Shown: positions 33,601-41,016 of the stretch, one piece after another
Layout: every line of letters starts with the position of its first letter
Position numbering within the stretch: position 1 is the stretch's first letter
Origin: Thauera sp. UBA6194
GTDB taxonomy: Bacteria > Pseudomonadota > Gammaproteobacteria > Burkholderiales > Rhodocyclaceae
Length of the DNA stretch: 60,976 nt
Direction: 5' to 3'
Assembly: GCA_002422685.1 (NCBI GenBank)
Contig: DITC01000066.1
Span: forward strand, 1-60,976
Program-made: the position numbers and the translations under genes
The notes under the pieces: generated by a model
What the model was told of the DNA's origin: nothing
The model's database searches: none
What the model saw: only the letters and a program-made list of their open reading frames with translations

Positions 33601-36597
33601 CAGGACGCGGATGACGCGCACGCCGCACAGGACCGGACGCCCGCCGCGGATACGGCGCCCGAGACCCTGCCCGACACCCCGGTACCGAGCGCCCCGCCAC
33701 CCGCCGAGCCTTCTCCCCCTGCCCCGGCAGGCGGCGAGACGCTGCGCATCGGCGATGCGGAAATCTCGCGCGCGCTGCACAGCCTGTACTGCAGCGAAGC
33801 AGCCCAGCACCTCGACACGCTGGCGCGCGACCTGCAGGCGCTGCACGGCGACACGCCGCGGCCTCCGCGCACCGAGGCGCTGCGCGCAGTGCACACCTTC
33901 GCCGGCATCTCGGGCACCGCACGGCTCGAGGCACCGCATCAGCTCGGTCGCGCGCTCGAGCACGCGCTCGAACGCCTGATCGAACACGGCCGCGCGCCCG
34001 CCGCCGCCGAGCTCGCGCTGTTCTCCAGCGTGCACACTGCCTTGCGTGCGATGCTGGACGACGCAATCCGCGAACACGCGCCGCAGGCGGCGCCCGCCCT
34101 CATCGAAGCACTCGAGGCCCTGCGCGCGCACGGCCCTGCGACATCCGCCGCACCGCCGCCACAGCACGAAGCCGAGCGCGCACCGGCGCACGCCCACGCG
34201 ACGGGCGCGGGCCCCCTCCCCACTGAGCCCCGCGCTGCAGCACCCCTGCCCGAAGGCCCTGCTGCGGCCGCCGCGCCGGCATCCAGCCTGCGCACGCACG
34301 AGGCTCCGGCGCCGAACGCCCCCGAAGGCGCGCAGGAGCAGGCCGAAGCGCCGGCGCTGCCCGCCGACGAGATCGACAGCAGCCTGCTGCCGATCTTCCT
34401 CGAAGAGGCCGCCGACACCCTGGCCCAGCTCCACGACACGCTGCGCGCGTGGCGCGCGGCGCCCGATGCCGGCAACGAAGCCCCGCCCGCGCTCGCCAGG
34501 CTGCTGCACTCGCTCAAGGGCAGCGCACGCATGGCCGGCGCGATGAGCCTGGGCGCTCAGCTGCACGCGCTCGAGTCGCGCCTCGAAGACGGCCTCGCCG
34601 CACGGGAGCCGCAGCAGGCGCTGGCCGATGCGCTCGCGCTCGGACTCGACCACTGCGAGCAGCTCATCGACGCGCTCGCGCTCGGCGAGGGCGAGCGCGA
34701 AGCCGCAGCGGGGGCACCCCAGCCCGGCGTCGCGCAGCGCCCGGAGCAGCAAGGCGCGGAAGCCGAGACCCTGAGCAGCCCGACCCTGCGGGTGCGGGCC
34801 GAGCTCATCGACCGCTTCGTCAACCAGTCGGGCGAGATCGGCGTGGCACGCAGCCGCGTCGAGGGCGAGCTGCGCACCCTGCGGCGCTCGCTGCTCGACC
34901 TCACCGAAAACGTGATCCGCCTGCGCAACCAGCTGCGCGAGGTCGAGATCCAGGCCGAAGTGCAGATGCAGTCGCGCATCGCCCAGGCCGGCTCGCACGA
35001 GGGCGACTTCGACCCGCTCGAGCTCGACCGCTACACCCGCCTGCAGGAGCTCACGCGGATGATGGCCGAGAGCGTCAACGACGTGACCACGGTGCAGCAG
35101 AACCTGCTGCTCAACCTGGACGGCGCCGATCTCGCGCTCAACGGCCAGGCTCGCCTGGCGCGCGATCTGCAACAAGGCCTGATGCAGGTGCGCATGCTGC
35201 CCTTCGACAGCCTCGCGAGCCGGCTCTACCGCGTCGTGCGCCAGAGCGCGCACGAGCTCGGCAAACGCGCCAGCCTCGACCTGCGCGGCGGCCGCGTCAA
35301 CATCGACCGCAGCGTGCTCGAACAGATCGCCGCCCCGCTCGAACATCTGCTGCGCAACGCGCTCGCGCACGGCATCGAGTCGCCCGAGGCACGCCGCGCC
35401 GCCGGCAAGCCCGAATCCGGCAACATCACGCTGAGCGTGACCCAGGAAGGCAACGAGATCGCGATCGAGATCGCCGACGACGGCGCCGGCCTCGACCTCG
35501 AACGCATCGCCGCCCACGCGCGCGAACGCGGCCTGATCGGCGCCGACGAGCAGGCCGACGAGCGCCGCCTCATCAACCTGATCTTCGTCTCCGGCTTCAG
35601 CACCGCGCGTGCACTCTCGGCCATGTCGGGACGCGGCGTGGGCATGGACGTCGTCAAGGCACAGGCCGCCGCGATCGGCGGCCGGGTCGGCGTCGCCTCC
35701 ACGCGCGGCGCCGGCAGCCGCTTCACCATCCACATCCCGATCACGCTCGCGGTCACGCGCGCCCTGCTCGTGCAGGGCGGGGGCCGCAGCTGGGCGATCC
35801 CGTCGAGCCTGGTCGCGCAGGCCGTGGAGCTCAAGCCCGGCGCGCTGCACACGCTACAGGAAGAGCATGGCATGGACTGGCAGGGCGAGCGCTTCCCTTA
35901 TCGCTACCTGCCACGGCTGCTCGGCGACCGCGAGGCGCGCCCCTCCGAGCAACGCTACAACTGGGTGCTGCTGCTGCGCGCCGGCGAGCAGCGGCTCGCG
36001 CTGCATGTCGATGGACTGCGCGGCAATCAGGACATCGTGGTCAAGAACGCCGGACCGCAGCTCACCCGCGTCGTCGGCATGTCGGGCGCCACGGTGCTCG
36101 GTGACGGCGAGATCGTGCTGATCCTGAACCCGCTCGCGCTCGCCGCCCGCAGCCACGCCGAGGAGCACGCCGACCTCGATCACCTGCCGCCCGACGCCGA
36201 GGCGCCCCCGCCGCTGCATCTGCCCACGGTCATGGTGGTGGACGACTCGCTCACCGTGCGCAAGATCACCGGCCGCCTGCTCGAGCGCGAGGGCTACCGT
36301 GTGATCACCGCCAAGGACGGCGTGGATGCGCTGGAGCAGCTCATCGACACCGTGCCCGACGTGGTGCTGTCCGACATCGAGATGCCGCGCATGGACGGCT
36401 TCGACCTCGTCCGCAACATCCGCGCCGACGCTCGCCTGAAGCAGCTGCCGGTGATCATGATCACCTCGCGCCTGGCCGACAAGCACCGCCTCTACGCCAG
36501 GGAAGTGGGCGCCAACCACTATCTGGGCAAGCCCTACCAGGAGGAAGAGCTGCTCGCGCTGCTGGCGGGCTACACCACGGGTCAGCCAGCGCGCTGA
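30700..36597 (+). CDS. chpA: Hybrid chemotaxis kinase ChpA/PilL
   Basis: A 1965-residue CheA-type histidine kinase controlling type IV pili. An N-terminal PilL-like region is followed by at least three Hpt modules: His713 in HTLKGSGRM, a degenerate His1065 in HTFAGISG, and His1270 in HSLKGSARM. Then come a dimerisation helix, the ATPase domain (about 1500-1680, with LRNALAHGIES and GRGVGMDVV), a CheW-like domain (about 1690-1830), and a C-terminal receiver with Asp1892 in LSDIEMPRMDG. A region of 18-bp DNA repeats encodes an acidic linker after the first Hpt. No pilK or chpB gene follows; malY converges on it instead. Confidence 0.95.
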   Translation: MTHATEPDLGALTWVKGEIDAALERARSALDRGEAGAEASGLQFAQTHLHQVRGALAIVGLDGLTRFADATEHLLAAMAREAVPSTATQRTLARRALAMIGNYLDEIAHGAPNQPLRLADTYLELAAASAQADASPADLFHPDLSRRPPPPASEAGSAEDIDKAQRSARSRFERGLLEWLRKGSAGDGARMMREAIAEIDRLQPNAAARSLWWTSLAFYDALIDGSLQPLPPVKRLCTQIDAQFRRLLSGAANAPERLQRELLYQIAHCPARTAHQQAVRALYQLDALLPAADATVSGTPTAPLLETLNRQLAAARAHWDAFCTGTAVELQRFEEALVAMGPPATALGRAQAQALIDALQAFAHWLRKDPLQCPEAAAMEVATALLTLEGALGPRPPEADFSARVQTLTRRLEALMRGEALGRAQDEASLGIGSQAQEKSAVEQLVREMRSSLAQVEQVLDDFFRDQTRRDPLTRLHEPLQHIIGALSVLGETGALELVRKAAVSIARFADPDSKAGQPDFEALADQLSALGFYLDALPHGGASLDALLAQHLGQGRDAAHARDRDSAPEASVPAAASAAPAPDALSTAAPLEVGDDVTEEAAEEAAEDVYDEAPALAPPLEAFDLPAPEVSATEVSASADLPPTAAPRTPEATAPLAAASSAAAAPPIEADLLEIFIEEAQEVLATQREQLELLRTTPTDPQALLTLRRGFHTLKGSGRMVGLSGLGEVAWAVEQALNRWLQLEWAVTPALLHFIDDAHGLFAQWVAQLRGGDMRDVDARNLSAEAERLRNADAPPFAPAEDDIETDIAADIATAAETTSEADVTSGADVASEVDFASEVDFASEVDFASEVDFAAGAVAASEADVTSEADVASEADVASEVELPDIPRPAPEVLAEAAPPAAEMLLESAEFLFDDELGDLPPPAAEDAAAAADALAGQALSAEDLLEFVETLDEEEAELAAETAAQDADDAHAAQDRTPAADTAPETLPDTPVPSAPPPAEPSPPAPAGGETLRIGDAEISRALHSLYCSEAAQHLDTLARDLQALHGDTPRPPRTEALRAVHTFAGISGTARLEAPHQLGRALEHALERLIEHGRAPAAAELALFSSVHTALRAMLDDAIREHAPQAAPALIEALEALRAHGPATSAAPPPQHEAERAPAHAHATGAGPLPTEPRAAAPLPEGPAAAAAPASSLRTHEAPAPNAPEGAQEQAEAPALPADEIDSSLLPIFLEEAADTLAQLHDTLRAWRAAPDAGNEAPPALARLLHSLKGSARMAGAMSLGAQLHALESRLEDGLAAREPQQALADALALGLDHCEQLIDALALGEGEREAAAGAPQPGVAQRPEQQGAEAETLSSPTLRVRAELIDRFVNQSGEIGVARSRVEGELRTLRRSLLDLTENVIRLRNQLREVEIQAEVQMQSRIAQAGSHEGDFDPLELDRYTRLQELTRMMAESVNDVTTVQQNLLLNLDGADLALNGQARLARDLQQGLMQVRMLPFDSLASRLYRVVRQSAHELGKRASLDLRGGRVNIDRSVLEQIAAPLEHLLRNALAHGIESPEARRAAGKPESGNITLSVTQEGNEIAIEIADDGAGLDLERIAAHARERGLIGADEQADERRLINLIFVSGFSTARALSAMSGRGVGMDVVKAQAAAIGGRVGVASTRGAGSRFTIHIPITLAVTRALLVQGGGRSWAIPSSLVAQAVELKPGALHTLQEEHGMDWQGERFPYRYLPRLLGDREARPSEQRYNWVLLLRAGEQRLALHVDGLRGNQDIVVKNAGPQLTRVVGMSGATVLGDGEIVLILNPLALAARSHAEEHADLDHLPPDAEAPPPLHLPTVMVVDDSLTVRKITGRLLEREGYRVITAKDGVDALEQLIDTVPDVVLSDIEMPRMDGFDLVRNIRADARLKQLPVIMITSRLADKHRLYAREVGANHYLGKPYQEEELLALLAGYTTGQPAR
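33157..33354 (+). repeat. 18-bp tandem repeat tract inside chpA
   Basis: Eleven units of 18 bases run in frame and encode six-residue blocks of the type TSEADV or ASEVDF. Four consecutive units (GCCTCCGAGGTCGATTTC) are identical or nearly so at the DNA level. Because the unit is a multiple of three, gain or loss of copies would not break the kinase, only change the length of an acidic linker between two Hpt domains. Confidence 0.9.
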
Positions 36598-36599
36598 AC

Positions 36600-36627
36600 G
36601 ATGGCCGCAGGCGGGCGCGCGGCCATC
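36600..36627. terminator. Hairpin between chpA and malY
   Basis: A perfect 9-bp stem (GATGGCCGC / GCGGCCATC) around a 10-base loop starts 3 bases after the chpA stop and lies in the 61-base gap between these convergent genes. No T tract follows on either strand, so it is only a likely bidirectional terminator. Confidence 0.55.
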
Positions 36628-36658
36628 CTCGCCCGCAGCCTCGTCCTCTCCGCCGCGA

Positions 36659-37819
36659 TCAGGCCCCGAGCGCGCGCGCCATGCGTTCGAGCGCCTGGCC
36701 GAGCGTGGCGCGCGGGCAGCCGAAGTTGAGGCGCAGGAAACCCGGCGCACCAAAGGCTGCCCCGTCCGACAAGCCCACGCCGGCGGCCTCGAAGAAAGCG
36801 ACCGGATCGGCGACGCCGCGCGCCGCCATCATCTCGCGGCAGTCGATCCAGGCCAGATAGGTGGCTTCGGGCACGGTCATCGACAGGCCGGGCAGGCGTG
36901 CGATGGCGTCTGCCAGGCGCGCGCGGTTGGCGCGCAGGTAATCGAGCAGCGCCTGCCGCCAGGCGTCGCCGTCGCGATAGGCAGCCTCCGCGGCGACCAT
37001 GCCGAGCACGTTCACATGCGGCACGACGCCGCGCATGGCGTGGCGGTAGCGCCGGCGCAGCGCGGGGTCGGGGATGATGGCGAAGGCGCAGTACAGCGCC
37101 GGGATGTTCCAGGTCTTGGACGGCGCCATCAGCGTGATGGTGCGCCGTGCGGTGGCTTCGTCGAGTGCGGCGAGCGGGCGGTGCGGGCGCTCGACGTCGA
37201 GCACGAGGCCGCAGTGGATCTCGTCGGAGCACACGATGAGGTCGTGGCGCGCGGCGAAGTCGGCGAGGCGTAGCAGTTCGTCGGCGTCGAACACCCGGCC
37301 GACCGGGTTGTGCGGGCTGCACAGCAGCAGCAGGCGGGTCGAGGGCGTGCATGCCGCTTCCAGCGCGTCCCAGTCCCACTGCCAGCGGCCGTCGCGCAGG
37401 ACCAGTTCGACGCGCTGCAGCACGCGGTCGGTGTTGGCGGGGGCGGTGAGGAAGGGCGGGTACACCGGGGTCGCGGTGAGCACGCCGTCGCCGGGCTCGC
37501 CGGCGAGGGTGCAGGCGAGGTTGAAGCCGGCGACCACGCCCGGCAGCCACACCAGCCAGTCCGGGTCGATGATCCAGCCGTGGTCGCGCTGCAGGCCCTC
37601 GATCACGGCGTCGATCAGGGAGGGCCAGGCGTCGGTGTAGCCGAACACGCCGTGGTCGATGCGCCGATGCAGGGCGTCTAGGACCGCAGGGGGCGCGGCG
37701 AAGTCCATGTCGGCGACCCATAGCGGGAGCACGTCGCGGCCGGCGTAGCGGCCCCATTTTTCGCTCGGCAGGCTGCGGCGGTCGATGAGGCGGTCGAAGT
37801 CGAAGGCGGGGGCGGTCAT
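36659..37819 (-). CDS. MalY/PatB-type PLP aminotransferase or C-S lyase
   Basis: A 386-residue fold-type I PLP enzyme. The N-terminus has SLPSEKWGRYAGRDVLPLWVADMDF, split across the family's usual start, then CSPHNPVGRVF for cofactor binding and the PLP lysine in SKTWNIPALY (Lys235). MalY/PatB proteins act as cystathionine beta-lyases and some as aminotransferases; the choice cannot be made here. ATG at 37819 gives the natural start; upstream open frame runs into repeat DNA. Downstream it converges on chpA. Confidence 0.9.
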   Translation of the reverse strand: MTAPAFDFDRLIDRRSLPSEKWGRYAGRDVLPLWVADMDFAAPPAVLDALHRRIDHGVFGYTDAWPSLIDAVIEGLQRDHGWIIDPDWLVWLPGVVAGFNLACTLAGEPGDGVLTATPVYPPFLTAPANTDRVLQRVELVLRDGRWQWDWDALEAACTPSTRLLLLCSPHNPVGRVFDADELLRLADFAARHDLIVCSDEIHCGLVLDVERPHRPLAALDEATARRTITLMAPSKTWNIPALYCAFAIIPDPALRRRYRHAMRGVVPHVNVLGMVAAEAAYRDGDAWRQALLDYLRANRARLADAIARLPGLSMTVPEATYLAWIDCREMMAARGVADPVAFFEAAGVGLSDGAAFGAPGFLRLNFGCPRATLGQALERMARALGA

Positions 37820-37883
37820 GGCGGAGCGTCCGGTGAGCGGTGACGGACCGCCATTGTCCCGCATTCGGGCGGGGCACCGCAGC

Positions 37884-37912
37884 CCTGTGGGAGCGACGCA
37901 ATTCGCGATACC
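37884..37912. repeat. REP-like palindromic sequence, copy 1
   Basis: The sequence CCTGTGGGAGCGACGCAATTC followed by GCGATACC contains the palindrome GCGACGCAA/TTCGCGA-like core typical of bacterial REP elements. Its inverted match (CCTGTGGAAGCGACGCAAG on the minus strand) is found at 40010-40033. It lies 65 bases upstream of the malY start. Confidence 0.6.
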
Positions 37913-38012
37913 GCGCCCCGACTGTGCGCCGAGGGGAGCAGTTCCTTGCGCGGCTGCGACTCTCTGCGGCTGGCGCGGCTGCGGATTTGCGGGGAAGGCG
38001 CGGCTGCGATTC

Positions 38013-38214
38013 GGTCGCGGGACCGGGGTGGCGGGCGCCGCCTGCACTCGCGGCCCTTCGCTGCGCTGCGGGCTGCCCTCGGCGGAGGACGTCGCGGGGG
38101 CGGCGACGCAAACTCGGCGCTGCGCGCCTCAGACATGCGTCGCCTTGTTTCCCCCGCGACGCCCTCCACCTCGGCGCTCGTGAAGTTGGCGTCCGCCACC
38201 CCGGTCCCGCGACC
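38013..38214 (-). repeat. 194-bp nested-palindrome element, copy A
   Basis: The core at 38017-38210 is 194 bases and is 95% identical (9 substitutions, no gap) to the reverse complement of the core at 40086-40279. The ends are 23-bp inverted repeats opening GCGGGACCGGGGTGG, with one mismatch; in this copy they extend a further 4 bp outward (GGTC/GACC). Inside lie a 20-bp pair (GGTGGAGGGCGTCGCGGGGG and partner), a 9-bp pair (GGCGACGCA / TGCGTCGCC) and a 5-bp tip (GGCGC/GCGCC), so the strand could fold into one long interrupted hairpin. No target duplication is evident. It lies in the 550-base gap between malY and phrB. Strand is given relative to copy B. Confidence 0.9.
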
Positions 38215-38369
38215 TTGCGTGGGGGAATGGCTGGAAGGCTGAGGGGCGCTGGGCGATTCGTGGGTGATTTGTGCTTGGTTCGTGGTTGGTTCGTGGTTGT
38301 TTCGGAGCGGGCAGTGGTTCCAGAACGGCCTGGTCTTTTCGGCGTAGCGCCGCCCGATCTGGCTTGCGC
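38215..38369. other. Gene-free stretch after phrB with short tandem repeats
   Basis: No gene is seen here. An 11-base unit TTGGTTCGTGG occurs twice in tandem (38275-38296) with degenerate copies on both sides. The stretch lies downstream of the phrB stop; no terminator hairpin with a T tract was found. Confidence 0.6.
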
Positions 38370-39824
38370 CTATGCGCCTTGCGCGTCGCTCTTCACCACG
38401 CCGAAGCGGCTCAGCGTGCGTTCGCGCGCGGCGGCGTGATCCACGATCGGAGCCGGGTAATCGACGCCGATCTTCGTCCTGCACGCGGTCTGGTCGATGC
38501 CGCCCATGGTCCAGGGGGCGTGGATGAACTTGTCGGGCACGCGCGCGAGTTCGGGCAGGTAGCGGCGGATGAAGCGGCCTTCGGGGTCGAATTTTTCGGA
38601 CTGGGTGACCGGGTTGAAGATGCGGAACCAGGGCTGCGCGTCGCAGCCGGTCGAGGCCGCCCACTGCCAGTCGCCGTTGTTGGCGGCGAGGTCGTAGTCG
38701 TTGAGCTGCGCGGCGAAGTAGCGCTCGCCCAGACGCCAGTCGACGCCGAGGTCCTTGGTGAGGAAGGAGGCGACGATCATGCGCAGGCGGTTGTGCATCC
38801 AGCCGGTCTGGTTGAGCTGGCGCATCGCGGCGTCGACGATCGGGTAGCCGGTGCGCGCCTCGCACCAGGCGGCGAAGAGCTCGGGCGCGTCGTCCCACTT
38901 CACGGCGTCGTACTCGGGACGGAAGGCGCGCTCGACCACGCGTGGGTGATGCCACAGGATCTGGTGATAGAAGTCGCGCCAGATCAGCTCCGACAGCCAG
39001 GTTTCCGCGCCCTCGCCGCCGTGTGCGCGGGCGTGGGCGGCGAGTTGGCGGATCGACACGGTGCCGAAGCGCAGGTGGGTGGACAGGTAGCTCACGCCCT
39101 TCACCGCCGGGAAGTCACGCCCGCGCTTGTAGCGGTCGATGCGCGCGGTGAAATCCTCGAACAGCTTCCTGCCGCCGCTCATCGCGAGCGGGATCTTCAG
39201 TTCGGCCAGGTTGGTGGGCTCGAAGCCGATGTCGGCGAGCGCGGGCACGGTCTCGCCCGCGGGCTTCGCGGCGAGATGTGCGGCGTATTGTTCCACCGCA
39301 TATGACTTGAGCTGGAAGTCGTCCACCTTCTTGAGCCAGGCGTTCTTGTATGGGGTGAACACGCTGTAGGGCTTGCCCGTCTGGGTCAGCACCTCGTCGC
39401 GCTCGAAGACGACCTGGTCCTTGAAGTCCTCGTAGCCGATGCCGGCTTCCGCGAGCGCCTGCGCCACCCGGCTGTCGCGCACGATAGCGTCGGGCTCGTA
39501 GTCGCGGTTGGCGAACACCTTGTCGACGCCGAGTTCGGCAGCCAGGCGCGGGATCTCTTCCTCGGCGCGACCATGGCGCACGATCAATCCGCCACCGGCT
39601 GCGCCCGCCGCCCGCGCCATGGCGTCCAGCGCAGTATCGAGCTCGACCAGGCTGGCGTGGATGAACTCGACCCGCCGATCACGGCGTGATGCCAGCGCAT
39701 CGAGGATCGCGGTATCGAAGACGAAGGCGCAGTGCACGCGATCGGCGAAGCGCAGCGCGTGGTGGAGTGCGGCGTGGTCGAAATTGCGCAGATCGCGGCG
39801 GAACCAGACGAGGGCGGAGGGCAT
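38370..39824 (-). CDS. phrB: Deoxyribodipyrimidine photolyase
   Basis: Light-driven repair of cyclobutane pyrimidine dimers. The 484-residue protein begins ALVWFRRDLRNFDHAALHHA, the antenna-domain start of class I photolyases, and its C-terminal FAD domain has RIDRYKRGRDFPAV, WRDFYHQILWHHP, QTGWMHNRLRM and NNGDWQWAASTGCDAQPW. All the usual flavin-contact regions are visible and length fits. It stands alone, bracketed by two inverted copies of a 194-bp palindromic repeat and by REP-like DNA. Confidence 0.95.
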   Translation of the reverse strand: MPSALVWFRRDLRNFDHAALHHALRFADRVHCAFVFDTAILDALASRRDRRVEFIHASLVELDTALDAMARAAGAAGGGLIVRHGRAEEEIPRLAAELGVDKVFANRDYEPDAIVRDSRVAQALAEAGIGYEDFKDQVVFERDEVLTQTGKPYSVFTPYKNAWLKKVDDFQLKSYAVEQYAAHLAAKPAGETVPALADIGFEPTNLAELKIPLAMSGGRKLFEDFTARIDRYKRGRDFPAVKGVSYLSTHLRFGTVSIRQLAAHARAHGGEGAETWLSELIWRDFYHQILWHHPRVVERAFRPEYDAVKWDDAPELFAAWCEARTGYPIVDAAMRQLNQTGWMHNRLRMIVASFLTKDLGVDWRLGERYFAAQLNDYDLAANNGDWQWAASTGCDAQPWFRIFNPVTQSEKFDPEGRFIRRYLPELARVPDKFIHAPWTMGGIDQTACRTKIGVDYPAPIVDHAAARERTLSRFGVVKSDAQGA

Positions 39825-39951
39825 TGTTTTGTCCAGGACAAAGATGCGAGATTATGACGCATCCGCGCGCCACCGTCCGCTCCGCCTTGCACTCCTCGCA
39901 CCCGGGCCGCGAGGGCTCCCCGTGTCATGGCGCTATCGTCGGTTTTGCCAG

Positions 39952-40033
39952 GCGCGACGCAAGTCGCGATCGAGGCGACGGGAGAGTCCGCACGCATCTT
40001 CAAAGCCGCTCGCGACTTGCGTCGCTTCCACAG
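39952..40033. repeat. REP doublet in inverted orientation (REPIN-like)
   Basis: Two REP-like halves face each other: GCGACGCAAGTCGCGATCG at about 39954-39972 and its reverse complement ending GCGACTTGCGTCGC at about 40011-40025, separated by about 40 bases. The outer flank of the second half (TTCCACAGG) matches the flank of the single REP at 37884. Two REPs in inverted order with a short spacer is the layout known as a REPIN. No RAYT transposase gene is in the window. Confidence 0.6.
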
Positions 40034-40085
40034 GAAGCCAGCCCCAACAAGCTCACGGCAAGCCAGTCCTCGCCCGCGCCAGGCC

Positions 40086-40279
40086 GCGGGGCCGGGGTGG
40101 CGGGCGCCAACTTCACGAGCGCCGAGGTGGAGGGCGTCGCGGGGGAATCAAGGCGACGCATGTCCGAGGCGCGCAGCGCCGAGTTTGCGTCGCCGCCCCC
40201 GCGGCGTCCTCCACCGAGGGCAGCCCGCAGCGCAGCGAAGGGCCGCGAATGCAGGCGGCACCCGCCACCCCGGCCCCGC
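40086..40279 (+). repeat. 194-bp nested-palindrome element, copy B
   Basis: Second copy of the element at 38017-38210, in opposite orientation and 1875 bases away, on the other side of phrB. The 23-bp ends open GCGGGGCCGGGGTGG. At position 6 of the ends, this copy has a G-C pair where copy A has A-T, so both arms changed together. Two of the remaining differences turn G-T into A-T pairs or the reverse in the inner 20-bp stem. It lies about 160 bases upstream of yqgE. A short open frame through it (MSEARSAEFASPP) is shared by both copies but looks like a by-product of the base composition. Confidence 0.9.
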
Positions 40280-40440
40280 CGCCGATCGAAGCCGCGCCCA
40301 CGCCCGATCCACCACGCCCCGCTCCACCGCCCCCCCCAACCACCCAGCGCCCGCCCCAGGCCTGCGCCCCGCAACCCCATCCCAAAAGCCAGAAGATTAG
40401 CCCCCGCCCCCACGCCAAGAACCCGAACGATCAGCGTAAA
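40280..40440. other. Cytosine-rich leader region upstream of yqgE
   Basis: No gene is seen. The top strand is strongly C-rich with several runs of four to eight C, and has few G. Near its right end GCGTAAAATGCC holds a TAAAAT -10-like box (40437-40442) that may serve yqgE. Confidence 0.5.
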
Positions 40441-40449
40441 ATGCCGCGC

Positions 40450-41016
40450 ATGGATACGCCCACGGCCAACTTCACGCACCACTTCCTGATCGCCATGCCC
40501 AACATGGCCGATCCCAACTTCACGCGCACCCTGACCTACGTCGCCGAACACAACGACCAGGGCGCGCTCGGCATCATCGTGAACCGGCCGATCGACATGA
40601 GCCTGGCCACGCTCTTCGAGCGCATCGAGCTCCCGCTCGAAGCCGAAGGCTTCGCCAACCAGCCGGTGTACTTCGGCGGACCGGTGCAGACCGATCGCGG
40701 CTTCGTGCTCCACCGCCCGCTCGGCGAATGGCACTCCACGCTCAAGGTCAACGACGAGATCGGCCTCACCAGCAGCCGCGACGTGCTGCAGGCGATCGGC
40801 GCCAGCGGCGAACCGCGCGACGTCCTCGTGACCCTCGGCTACGCCGGCTGGGCCGCTGGCCAGCTCGAACAAGAGCTCCTCGACAACGCCTGGCTGACCG
40901 TCCCCGCCGACATGGCGATCATCTTCGAGCTGCCACCCGAAGAGCGCCTGGTGGCCGCCATGCAGAAGCTCGGCGTCGACTTCACCAACCTCAGCGAGGT
41001 CGCCGGGCATGCCTGA
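40450..41016 (+). CDS. YqgE/AlgH (UPF0301) family protein
   Basis: A 188-residue protein of the YqgE/AlgH family: THHFLIAMPNMADPNFTRTLTY, then EHNDQGALGIIVNRP, VYFGGPVQTDRGFVLH, and LGYAGWAAGQLEQEL. The structure is known in homologues but the biochemical role is not settled. An ATG at 40441, three codons earlier, is also in frame but is part of a TAAAAT -10-like box, so 40450 is preferred. The ruvX start overlaps its end by 8 bases, the usual arrangement. Confidence 0.93.
   Translation: MDTPTANFTHHFLIAMPNMADPNFTRTLTYVAEHNDQGALGIIVNRPIDMSLATLFERIELPLEAEGFANQPVYFGGPVQTDRGFVLHRPLGEWHSTLKVNDEIGLTSSRDVLQAIGASGEPRDVLVTLGYAGWAAGQLEQELLDNAWLTVPADMAIIFELPPEERLVAAMQKLGVDFTNLSEVAGHA

Noticed and set aside
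30664..35850. Open frame of 1728 codons on the strand opposite chpA
   Set aside because: It is a mirror of high-GC codon bias in a real gene; its product is rich in Arg, Ala and Glu with no recognisable domain, and chpA on the other strand has clear domains throughout.
37820..38369. tRNA or other stable RNA in the malY-phrB gap
   Set aside because: No cloverleaf or recognised RNA family was found; the strong pairing in this gap belongs to the repeat element.
37884..40279. Complete composite transposon around phrB
   Set aside because: No transposase gene and no target-site duplication could be seen, so only repeat elements are claimed.
40158..40283. Short coding frame (MSEARSAEFASPP...) shared by the two 194-bp repeats
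   Set aside because: It follows from repeat identity and GC bias, is not closed in the same place in both copies, and the arms change to keep pairing rather than protein sequence.
40441..40449. Upstream ATG as the yqgE start
   Set aside because: It is part of a TAAAAT -10-like box and adds only three codons with no ribosome site; kept as an alternative.
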